From Beroe ovata (lineage: Eukaryota; Ctenophora; Nuda; Beroida; Beroidae): 50,704 nucleotides of DNA. The notes beneath the pieces are model-generated. The model was not told the origin of the DNA. It saw only the letters and a list, made by a program, of their open reading frames with translations, and did not search any database. A program made the position numbers and the translations under genes. Positions 1 through 9,477 of this stretch are shown here, in pieces. The stretch lies in the NCBI GenBank assembly GCA_946803715.1, contig CAMPET010000365.1, positions 1 to 50,704 on the forward strand, written 5' to 3'. How positions within the stretch are numbered: position 1 is the first letter of the stretch; every line of letters starts with the position of its first letter.

Positions 1-343
1 GTTTATACAACTGGGTAAGCTTATCACTATGATAATTGAGCATAGACCGAACCAATATTATCATACCATTGTTATGAAATCTACTACTTAGAACCTAGCC
101 TATTTTAAAGATGCACAGTGCTATAAACGGCGTAAGCTGCTATTTACCCTACATTCTTCGTGTGCTACAAGACAAGTTATCAATTTTCTACGCACATTAC
201 TGAAAATATGTTAAATCGGTGGCACGCTTAAACGATAATGCAGCCATAACCCGATAAGAACCCAAACTAAGAGGTGTAGTAAATGATTTCGGTTGCTTTA
301 AGTAGTCTTGATGAATGTCCAAACATCGTATGATTTCCCCCAG

Positions 344-3300
344 AGTCAAAGGAAAGAAAGACTACTACGCTATTTTGGGGTGTGAAAAGGGCGCAACCGA
401 GGCGCAGCTGAAGAAGGCGTACCGAAAACTGGCGCTTGCCCTACACCCGGACAAAAACTCAGCTGATGGCGCCAATGAAGCGTTCAAAGCAGTGGGAAAC
501 GCGTACGCTGTTCTTTCAAATGAGGAAAAGAGGGCGAGGTTAGTTTGGGCGGGCGTTGCGAGGATTTTTCCCGTTCTGATGTTTAGGAATGAGACAAACC
601 TGAGCTGTTCTGTCTGTGTTTGGTGACTGCTCATTCGTTATCGTTACCAGTACCACGTTTACCATGTTTGTTTACCATCCTTTTAATCGTTACCATGGTA
701 ACCATGTCTATCCTTACGATGATTACCATGGTCTCCTTCCACTTACCATTTTCACCGTAACCAAGGTAACCATTTTCACCGTTACCAAGGTAACCATTTC
801 ACCGTTACCAAGGTAGCCATTTCCACCGTTACCAAGGTAGCCATTTTCACCGCTACCAAGGTAACCATTTCACCGTTACCAAGGTAGCCATTTCCACCGT
901 TACCAAGGCAACCATTTCCACCGTTACCAAGGCAACCATTTCACTGTTACCGTTAGGTACGACAAGTACGGATTCGACGATGACGATGGTCCGACAGTCC
1001 GTCACCGTCACGGTCACGGCGGTCACAGGCGGTACTATACCGATGACGGTAAGGGGAATGAACATTCATTCATGTGTGGGGGAATGATTAATTTGACAAG
1101 CTGCAATACCTGTCATTTAGATTATTCTCTCTAGTACATTCTCCATCCAAAGTCGGCAACATTTTCTTTAAACTGATCTCAACTTTCCTTGGCTTCCGCC
1201 CTTACCACATATGATCCATGATAGAAATGAAATGACTCTATTCACCCTCACTATAAACCGCTCACTATAAACCACTTTTCCCCCAGACATCACGCCTGAA
1301 GATTTGTTCAACATGTTTTTCGGAGGTATGCAGCCGACACACAGGCGCCACGAACACAGACAGTTCTACTCCACCTACTCAACCCAGCAGCACAACACCG
1401 CTCAGGTAGGTAGAGAGCTTTTTCCATGGGATGCTTTTAAATTTTAATTTCGTAGAATTGTTTTTACAAATGTATACGGAAAGCGGTTGCTCTATTGTAG
1501 CTGTACGTTTTTCGGCATTCATTATCCCGATATATGCTAGCTGGATTATCGATAGCAATATATATAGTTCATCAAGGAGTTCATCAAAAAGCTCCGTTTG
1601 CGGTTCGTCTACTTTTTAATTAATTCCAACTTTTTCACTTATTCAACTCTCCCCTACTCTTCAGAACGAAGGGAACGCGTTCACATCTCTTATCCAGATG
1701 TCTCCTCTTCTACTACTTGTGTTAATGTCAGTTCTGAATTCTATATTCACTGAGGAACCTGCGTGGAGTTACCATAGAAACGGGTAATTGGGCGGTTAAT
1801 TGATTATTTAATTAATTGGTTAATTTGTTAAGAACCTGGAATTGGTAATTGGTTATCCGTTATCAACAGCCAATCAACAGCCACTGTTACCTTCAGGCAT
1901 TACAAAATTGAGAAAGCTACTGCATGGAATCACATCAGATACTACGTTAAGGTGACCCCCGCCCCGAAATCATTTTCATCCACCCATAATGAACTTTTTA
2001 AGGACGAATCTCATCTCTAAAATATGTTCTCTGACTAATCATGGAAGTGTGTTAATTGGTAGTGTAATTTTAAGACTACTGAGTGCTGCTAATGAAACTA
2101 TAATGTCCTCTATTGCAATTCACGGCGGTTATGAGACTCAAATTCAGGGCGATTTTTCGGAAAAGTACTCCGAACAGAAGACGTTACACCTGGAGTATGA
2201 CATAGAACGCGATTTCAAACAAGATCTGCAAATAAAGTGTATCAACAATCAGAGACGAAGTAAGAGTTTATAAAATATTTTGTTGTGTTTGACGTTTTTT
2301 CATCAGCGTTAAAAGCGTGGAACCTAAAGCGTTTGGTTATTATGGATACAAATTTCGCTTCCGATACATTTTGGAAAAGACGGACGAATTTTGTCGATGA
2401 AATCGAAGATTTCTTTTGATTTCAAATATATAGAGATAATTATGATTTCCGCGCGCACCGCATCACAATTGTAATTTGTCAGAAAAAACAGAAATTAAAA
2501 TCATAATTTGAATCATAATTTTATTCATAATTTGAGGCCACGCCGCAGACTCAAATTATTTCCCTTTACCAATTTCCCATTGTAATCTTGTTGCCTGTTA
2601 GTGACCCCCCACCAAACTGTTTACGTTGAATTGGTGAGAATACCATTGATAGATGACCATTGTGTAAACTATAGACTGTATGGGTATTGTCACAATTTGC
2701 ATGGCCTTTGAACACATCGAATATCATTACAATGGCATTGTCTTACTCAAATGGCCACATGGGTCATTGATCTGTTATCATTTATCTGACAATTCTCAAT
2801 GTCCCAATAATTCGTAAATTATGGAATTCACATTTTCAATGGAAACAATTGCAACACACACACAGATGATTTTGAAATGACAGTCACATACCGTCAGATG
2901 AATTCTGGCAAATTGCCGAGCTGTCTCTTCGCCGTTCAGGTCAACAAAGTGAATCGAGCGAGTTTTAATGCCTAATGGTTCAGGAGCATTGGTAAAATCC
3001 ACACTTCTATCACTTTCATTTCTCGCGTCTCACGTGTGGTGGCGTTGCTATAGCAGCTATCACTGGTGTGATATACAGTTATTGTTGTGTAGTAGTTTCA
3101 GTTATTCAACTACAGTTATTGCAACACATAGGTAACAATAAACAGGACGAGGTACAAACAAAGAAAGATTTGAACTTGTCCCTATTGCAACGTGATCGTT
3201 ATTGGGCCCACAAATTTATTCATTTCTCGATTGAAGCTTTATAACGTGTGATGTAGCAACAGATTATAAATTTACAGTACAGCTGCAACTTTTGTTATGT

Positions 3301-6300
3301 TATTTCAACAAAATCTCTCCAATATATTTGTTCCATATTTGTTTCCATTATTCGTTACGAACAATGGAACAAGAGGACATCTTATTCCATGAGGATGGAT
3401 TACCCTATTTATGTCAGCAAAATAGCCAGGGTCTTCAGTCGAGAGGAGCAACTGTGAGCACTGATCCCAGATTGCCCATCTGACCTCTCTTTTGAGGGGT
3501 ATAGGACTGTAGATCGGGGATCTTTAGGTCGGCGGCAGCAAGCCAGGACTCCCGACCTACACTCCTGCGCCCCTTTTGAAAGAAGACATGACAATTTCGG
3601 TATGTTTCTCAACCCCATAATTTTAGCTATATCCTCTCTCTCTTCCCAGGAAACATATGAGTAAGAAGGCACTTTTCACCGTTGGACTCCTATGTCTAAC
3701 AACTCTGGTCCTGCATCTCCATGCTGAAACTATTGACGGAGTTGAAGTTGGTAACAACCAGTTCCTTATCTACAACCGAGTCTACCATCGGGCCAGACTT
3801 GCTCAATTTGGAACAAAGATTTACGACTGGGGCAGCTATGAACACGACATTGCTGACAACCAACTCTGGACTTTCGTTACCCATCCCTACAAGACTGGTT
3901 GCTACTACTTACAGAACGAACGATACGATAGGTACAGACTTGCCTACAGCAAGAGAAATGGTGGAATCATGTACGGTGGAAGTTGGAACGATGACCAACT
4001 GTGGAGACTTGTGCCGTCCAGCAGCAACGCCGGGTTTTACTACATTGAGAACTGTTACTTCACCGATCGAAGGATTGCCAAATTTGCANAAATTGAGAAA
4101 GCTACTGCATGGAATCACATCAGATACTACGTTAAGGTGACCCCCGCCCCGAAATCATTTTCATCCACCCATAATGAACTTTTTAAGGACGAATCTCATC
4201 TCTAAAATATGTTCTCTGACTAATCATGGAAGTGTGTTAATTGGTAGTGTAATTTTAAGACTACTGAGTGCTGCTAATGAAACTATAATGTCCTCTATTG
4301 CAATTCACGGCGGTTATGAGACTCAAATTCAGGGCGATTTTTCGGAAAAGTACTCCGAACAGAAGACGTTACACCTGGAGTATGACATAGAACGCGATTT
4401 CAAACAAGATCTGCAAATAAAGTGTATCAACAATCAGAGACGAAGTAAGAGTTTATAAAATATTTTGTTGTGTTTGACGTTTTTTCATCAGCGTTAAAAG
4501 CGTGGAACCTAAAGCGTTTGGTTATTATGGATACAAATTTCGCTTCCGATACATTTTGGAAAAGACGGACGAATTTTGTCGATGAAATCGAAGATTTCTT
4601 TTGATTTCAAATATATAGAGATAATTATGATTTCCGCGCGCACCGCATCACAATTGTAATTTGTCAGAAAAAACAGAAATTAAAATCATAATTTGAATCA
4701 TAATTTTATTCATAATTTGAGGCCACGCCGCAGACTCAAATTATTTCCCTTTACCAATTTCCCATTGTAATCTTGTTGCCTGTTAGTGACCCCCCACCAA
4801 ACTGTTTACGTTGAATTGGTGAGAATACCATTGATAGATGACCATTGTGTAAACTATAGACTGTATGGGTATTGTCACAATTTGCATGGCCTTTGAACAC
4901 ATCGAATATCATTACAATGGCATTGTCTTACTCAAATGGCCACATGGGTCATTGATCTGTTATCATTTATCTGACAATTCTCAATGTCCCAATAATTCGT
5001 AAATTATGGAATTCACATTTTCAATGGAAACAATTGCAACACACACACAGATGATTTTGAAATGACAGTCACATACCGTCAGATGAATTCTGGCAAATTG
5101 CCGAGCTGTCTCTTCGCCGTTCAGGTCAACAAAGTGAATCGAGCGAGTTTTAATGCCTAATGGTTCAGGAGCATTGGTAAAATCCACACTTCTATCACTT
5201 TCATTTCTCGCGTCTCACGTGTGGTGGCGTTGCTATAGCAGCTATCACTGGTGTGATATACAGTTATTGTTGTGTAGTAGTTTCAGTTATTCAACTACAG
5301 TTATTGCAACACATAGGTAACAATAAACAGGACGAGGTACAAACAAAGAAAGATTTGAACTTGTCCCTATTGCAACGTGATCGTTATTGGGCCCACAAAT
5401 TTATTCATTTCTCGATTGAAGCTTTATAACGTGTGATGTAGCAACAGATTATAAATTTACAGTACAGCTGCAACTTTTGTTATGTTATTTCAACAAAATC
5501 TCTCCAATATATTTGTTCCATATTTGTTTCCATTATTCGTTACGAACAATGGAACAAGAGGACATCTTATTCCATGAGGATGGATTACCCTATTTATGTC
5601 AGCAAAATAGCCAGGGTCTTCAGTCGAGAGGAGCAACTGTGAGCACTGATCCCAGATTGCCCATCTGACCTCTCTTTTGAGGGGTATAGGACTGTAGATC
5701 GGGGATCTTTAGGTCGGCGGCAGCAAGCCAGGACTCCCGACCTACACTCCTGCGCCCCTTTTGAAAGAAGACATGACAATTTCGGTATGTTTCTCAACCC
5801 CATAATTTTAGCTATATCCTCTCTCTCTTCCCAGGAAACATATGAGTAAGAAGGCACTTTTCACCGTTGGACTCCTATGTCTAACAACTCTGGTCCTGCA
5901 TCTCCATGCTGAAACTATTGACGGAGTTGAAGTTGGTAACAACCAGTTCCTTATCTACAACCGAGTCTACCATCGGGCCAGACTTGCTCAATTTGGAACA
6001 AAGATTTACGACTGGGGCAGCTATGAACACGACATTGCTGACAACCAACTCTGGACTTTCGTTACCCATCCCTACAAGACTGGTTGCTACTACTTACAGA
6101 ACGAACGATACGATAGGTACAGACTTGCCTACAGCAAGAGAAATGGTGGAATCATGTACGGTGGAAGTTGGAACGATGACCAACTGTGGAGACTTGTGCC
6201 GTCCAGCAGCAACGCCGGGTTTTACTACATTGAGAACTGTTACTTCACCGATCGAAGGATTGCCAAGTTTGCAGCAGGGGACAAGAAGTTGACCGTGTAC

Positions 6301-7994
6301 AAGGGAGGAAAGTACGACGATCAGTTGTGGAAACTGGTCCCACGATTCAAAGCTGAAATCTACACTGACACCATCTTCCACTCAGACAACCGTCAGGGAA
6401 GCACGGATATCAGCAGGGAAATCTCCGTGACGACCGGAGTGGTGAAAACTTCTACTTCCTCTGTTAGAAGCACTACATCGTATACCATGTCCATGGAAGC
6501 TAGCATCGGCGGATCATCAGCATCAACAGAATTCACTCAGGAAATTGAGACGAGCATCTCTTCGAGCACCGAATCCAGCTGGTCCAAAACAGAGACCATT
6601 GGTTTCACTATCCCCGCCGGTAAGAATATCAAGGTGATGCAGCACAAAGTGAAGTTTGAGGGTGTAATCCCTTCGGATTCGTGTACTCTGATGACAGCTT
6701 TCAAGGTGTTTGAGAGTGACAGTGCCACCTTTTCCGATCCTGACAAGTTCATCATCTAGACAAGATGAGGTGATCGTGAAGAAAATGGACTTCGATTCAG
6801 CTGATATTGGAAATAGTTAATTGTATTGAAATACCGAATCCGTGTCAATTTTAGTTTCAACTAAGAGTCATCATCTAGAATCCTTGCACATAGATCTCAC
6901 AAACTAAGCAATGGTGCCAGGAATTAATTGCTCAACAGCAACCCCTTCCCTTAGATGAAAATTAATCTAAATTACCAAACAAAAACAAAATATATCTTGG
7001 GAAAAGTTGAACTCAAAAATGCTATTTGTAATCCTATCATTTAACCAACATTTGGTCCTATCGGAAGGAATGAACAATAGTTGGAATGTGTTTTTGTTTC
7101 CAAATCGAACAAAAATCCTTGCCGAAACCCGGGATCGAACCAGGGACATTTAGATCTTCAGTCTAACGCTCTCCCAACTGAGCTATTTCGGCCATATGTG
7201 AAATGGTTTTCTGAAAAGACGCCACAATTTTGTGGTGCGCGGTGAATTACACAAGGAGGTTCCATGCCATAAGTAGCCACGTATACCGTTCGTCTGTCCC
7301 GTTCGTTATTTCCTACCTTTGCTACCTCTGACATTGATTTTGAACTGCCCCATTTCCCTATGGAGAAAGTTCCATGAATCTTTTCCTTGCAACTTGCATT
7401 AACTCAGAATTGCTCAACGTTCATTCAACCTATGCTATTCAAAACCCAATCTTTTTGGTCTGACAGCATTTTCAGTACCCGAATATTGAATGTTTACGCC
7501 TGGAAATGATATTAACGCATTTTTGTCGTCGACATATGTTCGAAAAAGCCAAAAGCTGCTGTCTAATTTTGGAAAATTTGTCACTCTGATGAACTGTATG
7601 TAGCGCGCGATGCTTTTACCGTTACGCCAAAACCTCACAAAATCACATTTAGCGCACGCGCGTTTTTGTGTAGGAATCACTGGATTTCACTTCAATACGT
7701 TAGTTATTGTTTAAGTAATGACGTAGATATCTTTGCTTTGAGTAATTTTGGAAACGTTTATCAAAACTTGCCCAGATAGAAAAAAGCCTACCCTTGTTTA
7801 TTTCAAATGATATCAATTAGATTTAGATGCTTTCATTCAATCATTTAGTTATCTTTTCAGAGGAGCAGTTGATGTATCAGTACCGTGTATCTGGAAATCA
7901 GCGGTACAAAGACTACGCTGACTCCATGGACTTACAACCGTGTACGGACTTTAACAATTTCAAACTCCCCCAATACATCAACTCGAAACCATAG
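344..7994 (+). CDS. DNAJB14: DNAJB12/DNAJB14-type ER membrane J-protein, 5' truncated
   Basis: Exons that join in phase: 344-538, 957-1048, 1287-1405, 1665-1783, 1897-1951, 2148-2259 and 7861-7994 (stop TAG). The first visible exon starts at a strong acceptor (tttcccccag at 343), so the N-terminal part lies left of the window. It encodes a J-domain (KDYYAILG, then helix II, HPDK, and ending [11 protein letters not shown]). It is followed by a His/Gly/Asp-rich linker, the family motif [14 protein letters not shown], a hydrophobic membrane segment ([16 protein letters not shown]), HIRYYVKGDFSEKY, and the C-terminal domain ([25 protein letters not shown]). About 275 residues are visible, matching the J-to-C-terminus length of vertebrate DNAJB12/14. 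These proteins act with Hsc70 at the ER membrane in quality control of membrane proteins. Exons at 4090-4136 and 4333-4444 repeat 1905-1951 and 2148-2259 through an assembly duplication. DNAJB12 versus DNAJB14 is not resolvable. Confidence 0.88.
743..946. repeat. Minisatellite in DNAJB intron, 23-24 bp units
   Basis: About nine imperfect copies of a 23-24 bp unit containing 'gttaccaaggtaaccat' with ttcaccg between. The array fills the second half of the intron 539-956 and stops just before the acceptor at 956. Nearly every unit contains AAGGTAAC or AAGGTAGC, which resembles a 5' splice site. Confidence 0.9.
1905..4088. repeat. First copy of 2.18-kb near-identical tandem block
   Basis: Repeats at 4090-6273 with a constant offset of 2185 and no indel that I could find. 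The only difference noticed is one base at 4082 versus 6267, close to the N. The block starts inside a DNAJB exon and ends inside the lectin gene, abutting the single N at 4089. Most likely the overlapping end of a contig that was not merged with the next one. Confidence 0.92.
3657..4088 (+). CDS. Broken copy of the lectin-aerolysin gene (N-terminal 144 codons)
   Basis: Same reading frame as the intact gene at 5842-6759, from the start codon through about residue 144: signal peptide and most of the lectin-like part. At 4089 an N interrupts it and the next base belongs to a DNAJB exon in the second copy of the block. The aerolysin-like half is therefore missing here. The open frame that appears to run on to 4205 crosses the N and is a chimera with no biological meaning. 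I read this as an assembly duplicate, not a paralogue or pseudogene. Low confidence applies only to its existence as a separate gene. Confidence 0.85.
4090..6273. repeat. Second copy of the 2.18-kb block
   Basis: Copy of 1905-4088. It contains the tail of the DNAJB exon (4090-4136), the next DNAJB exon (4333-4444), the intron, and the first 432 bases of the lectin gene. Unlike the first copy it continues into the rest of the lectin gene and the last DNAJB exon, so this is the contig to trust downstream of 6273. Confidence 0.92.
5842..6759 (+). CDS. Secreted lectin-aerolysin-type protein, single coding exon
   Basis: 305 residues. A hydrophobic signal peptide spans about 1-23 (ends LHLHA). Residues 32-170 hold three roughly 45-50 residue repeats, each ending in a D-[NQD]-QLW motif (QLW at 69-71, 114-116, 161-163). 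This resembles beta-trefoil lectin repeats of the Q-x-W class. Residues about 170-305 are rich in alternating Ser/Thr and charged residues, as in the amphipathic strands of aerolysin/ETX-MTX2-fold pore-formers, and then have a [10 protein letters not shown] stretch. The lectin-plus-aerolysin combination occurs in animal and fungal defence or venom proteins; target and role here are unknown. The whole gene sits in the last intron of DNAJB, same strand. A strong acceptor (ctctctcttcccag, ends 5834) lies 7 nt before the ATG, so the mRNA has a spliced 5' end. Family call by pattern only. Confidence 0.72.
   Translation: MSKKALFTVGLLCLTTLVLHLHAETIDGVEVGNNQFLIYNRVYHRARLAQFGTKIYDWGSYEHDIADNQLWTFVTHPYKTGCYYLQNERYDRYRLAYSKRNGGIMYGGSWNDDQLWRLVPSSSNAGFYYIENCYFTDRRIAKFAAGDKKLTVYKGGKYDDQLWKLVPRFKAEIYTDTIFHSDNRQGSTDISREISVTTGVVKTSTSSVRSTTSYTMSMEASIGGSSASTEFTQEIETSISSSTESSWSKTETIGFTIPAGKNIKVMQHKVKFEGVIPSDSCTLMTAFKVFESDSATFSDPDKFII
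6773..7119. other. Intronic stretch downstream of lectin gene
   Basis: AT-rich sequence after the lectin stop, still within the last DNAJB intron. It probably includes the lectin 3' UTR. No convincing gene or repeat seen. Confidence 0.5.
7120..7192 (-). tRNA. tRNA-Phe (anticodon GAA)
   Basis: Read on the minus strand, it folds as a full cloverleaf. The 7-bp acceptor is GCCGAAA with TTTCGGC and discriminator A. The D-arm is GCTC/GAGC, and the anticodon stem TTAGA/TCTAA has loop CTGAAGA giving GAA. The T-arm is CCTGG/CCGGG with loop TTCGATC. No intron. The A box (TAGCTCAGTTGGGAGAGC) and B box (GGTTCGATCCC) for RNA polymerase III are intact. It lies antisense within the last intron of DNAJB, about 360 bp downstream of the lectin stop. 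Confidence 0.97.
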
Positions 7995-8536
7995 CGAAAG
8001 ACGGGGTTTATTTTTGGTCGAGTGATTGTGGATTGATAGTCATAGCAATCAGGTCGAAACATTTGTGAATACTTCCGGTTTCATTCCAAAGCCGAAATCA
8101 GTTAAATATTAAGCGATGATACATTGCCATAATTTGTACATCTTGCTGCTTTAATCATGAGACGATCAGGGAGTTATTTTCTGTAATGATACCCTTTTCA
8201 TGATGTTGTTGATTTATCATTTGAAAACTTGACTGTTTCTGTAATCTGAAATGTATAAAAAGTGCACTAGTTGTGTTTGTATTTATCCTTAGATGCAATT
8301 CTGCACCAATTTTCCTTTGAAACTGCATGCTCTGCTAATGCAGTAATGCAAAGCTTCCATTGTCCTTTAAGTTTATCGATAGTGCAGTGTATAGATAGTT
8401 ACATACTGTTACCAGGCCAGGCCATGTTGACACGGACGCGGACGGTAGGACGCCGCGCAAAGCGTGGCCGTGGGAGTAGAGAGTATATAGGATAGCTTAT
8501 GGACTGTGCACACGTTGCGCGCCCCTGTTCTAAGCT
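7995..8536. other. Intergenic DNA after DNAJB
   Basis: Probable DNAJB 3' UTR, then AT-rich sequence that turns CpG-rich from about 8420. No open frame with coding character. Confidence 0.5.
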
Positions 8537-8544
8537 ACTCAGTG

Positions 8545-8657
8545 TTGTCAGATGTTACCTGACCTGTTTCTCGCGCGCGGCGCGCGCGCCTTCATCGAAG
8601 GCCGAAACAGGCCTTCGATGAAGGCGCGCGAGAAACAGGTCAGGTAACATCTGACAA
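8545..8657. mobile_element. 113-bp palindromic MITE, family 1 (TTGTCAGAT ends)
   Basis: An almost perfect hairpin. The left arm starts TTGTCAGATGTTACCTGACC and the right arm is its reverse complement ending ATCTGACAA. The arms continue through GTTTCTCGCGCGC and CCTTCATCGAAGGCC. Both sides carry the direct repeat ACTCAGTG (8537-8544 and 8658-8665), an 8-bp target site duplication. No coding capacity, so it would need a transposase in trans. A second member is at 45489-45602. Confidence 0.92.
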
Positions 8658-8742
8658 ACTCAGTGAACTGAAAAGTCGTAGAGACGCGCAGCGCGCTCGG
8701 AGTATTTGGGTCACGCAGCGCGGGAACATTATGGACGCGTAT

Positions 8743-8772
8743 ATATATTTTGCGCATATGCGCAAAATATAT
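8743..8772. repeat. 30-bp perfect palindrome
   Basis: Two 15-base arms (ATATATTTTGCGCAT and its complement) centred between 8757 and 8758. It shares the TTTTGCGC core with the palindrome near 8800. Confidence 0.95.
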
Positions 8773-8903
8773 TGCACCATAGCAAAATAGAGAATTTCAT
8801 TTTGCGCGCGCGCAAAATTATGCAACACCAGGCAACAAAGCATGTACTAGAATAAGGTTGCTGATCCGCGCGCGCGAACAGGAATCGTCGACAGGGTTTA
8901 TCA

Positions 8904-9000
8904 TTGTAGGATTTTACCCTACCGTCGGTGCGCGCGATTTTCAATCCGCTTGCTGCCAGGGATAAAATCCCGCCAGCAAGGGTAGGGTGAAATCCTACAA
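8904..9000. mobile_element. 97-bp palindromic MITE, family 2 (TTGTAGGATT ends)
   Basis: Left terminus TTGTAGGATTTTACCCTACC, right terminus GGTAGGGTGAAATCCTACAA: inverted repeats of 20 bp with one mismatch. Inside is a second hairpin, CTTGCTG to CAGCAAG. The direct repeat GGTTTATCA flanks it at 8895-8903 and 9001-9009, a 9-bp target duplication. Removing the element and one duplicate restores a match to the GACAGGGTTTATCA-CGATCGACAA repeat seen at 29256-29284, so the insertion is nested in an older repeat. Confidence 0.88.
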
Positions 9001-9030
9001 GGTTTATCAGCGATCGACAATGATCGTAGC

Positions 9031-9477
9031 AGCATGCAGATGGGTATTACTGTCCATCAAAAACATCTATAATTAATTTTCGTCGGAACTAAAATTAAAA
9101 TATGGGGATGACCTCAGTCTAGTCATCCTAATTTAACTTGTTATAATTATTTGCTAGTTTATAAACACATGCATATTTGCACAATAAGGTATTCCACCCC
9201 TGACCCCAAGACAATAAGACATTTTTCAAGACACGATAACAGGACATTTTATGTCACCTTTGACGTTGTTTGTGAATTTTAAATTGTCTTCCACCTTCAA
9301 TTGACTTCCACCTTCGAGGAAGTTCTCATCTCTTGAAGCTTGATACTTACATGAGGAAATATCAATGATTTGATAAGATATCTCACAAAATTAGGAGACA
9401 TAATTGATTGACTTATTCATCCTAGANATAATTCACTAGATTTGGTGCTCAACTTTGACCATGACAAATATATCCAG
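9031..9477. other. Upstream of CSNK1A exon, with gap N at 9426
   Basis: AT-rich. The first coding exon of casein kinase 1 (the usual short N-terminus ahead of GKYKL) was not found here. The single N at 9426 lies 52 bases before the first exon I can see, so that exon may be lost in the gap or lie farther upstream. Confidence 0.5.

Larger units (their letters stand above)
8658..9030. repeat. CpG-rich island of palindromic repeats
   Basis: GC-rich sequence unlike its surroundings, with motifs that recur at 28.8-29.3 kb: TTTTGCGCGCGCGCAAAA (about 8800-8817), and TCGACAGGG-TTATCA-CGATCGACAA, here split by the element at 8904-9000. It contains a 30-bp perfect palindrome at 8743-8772. Confidence 0.8.

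Noticed and set aside
315-343. ATG at 315 as start of the J-protein
   Set aside because: The tract tttcccccag directly before 344 is a strong acceptor, and DNAJB12/14 proteins have a long N-terminus before the J-domain; the residues before 344 do not resemble the family.
3657-4205. A 182-residue protein fusing the lectin N-terminus to another C-terminus
   Set aside because: The frame runs through the N at 4089 into DNAJB exon and intron; it is a join artefact.
8420-9010. GC-rich island as bacterial contamination or a CpG-island promoter
   Set aside because: It is made of hairpin elements with target duplications and recurs elsewhere in the window; no bacterial gene or promoter structure.
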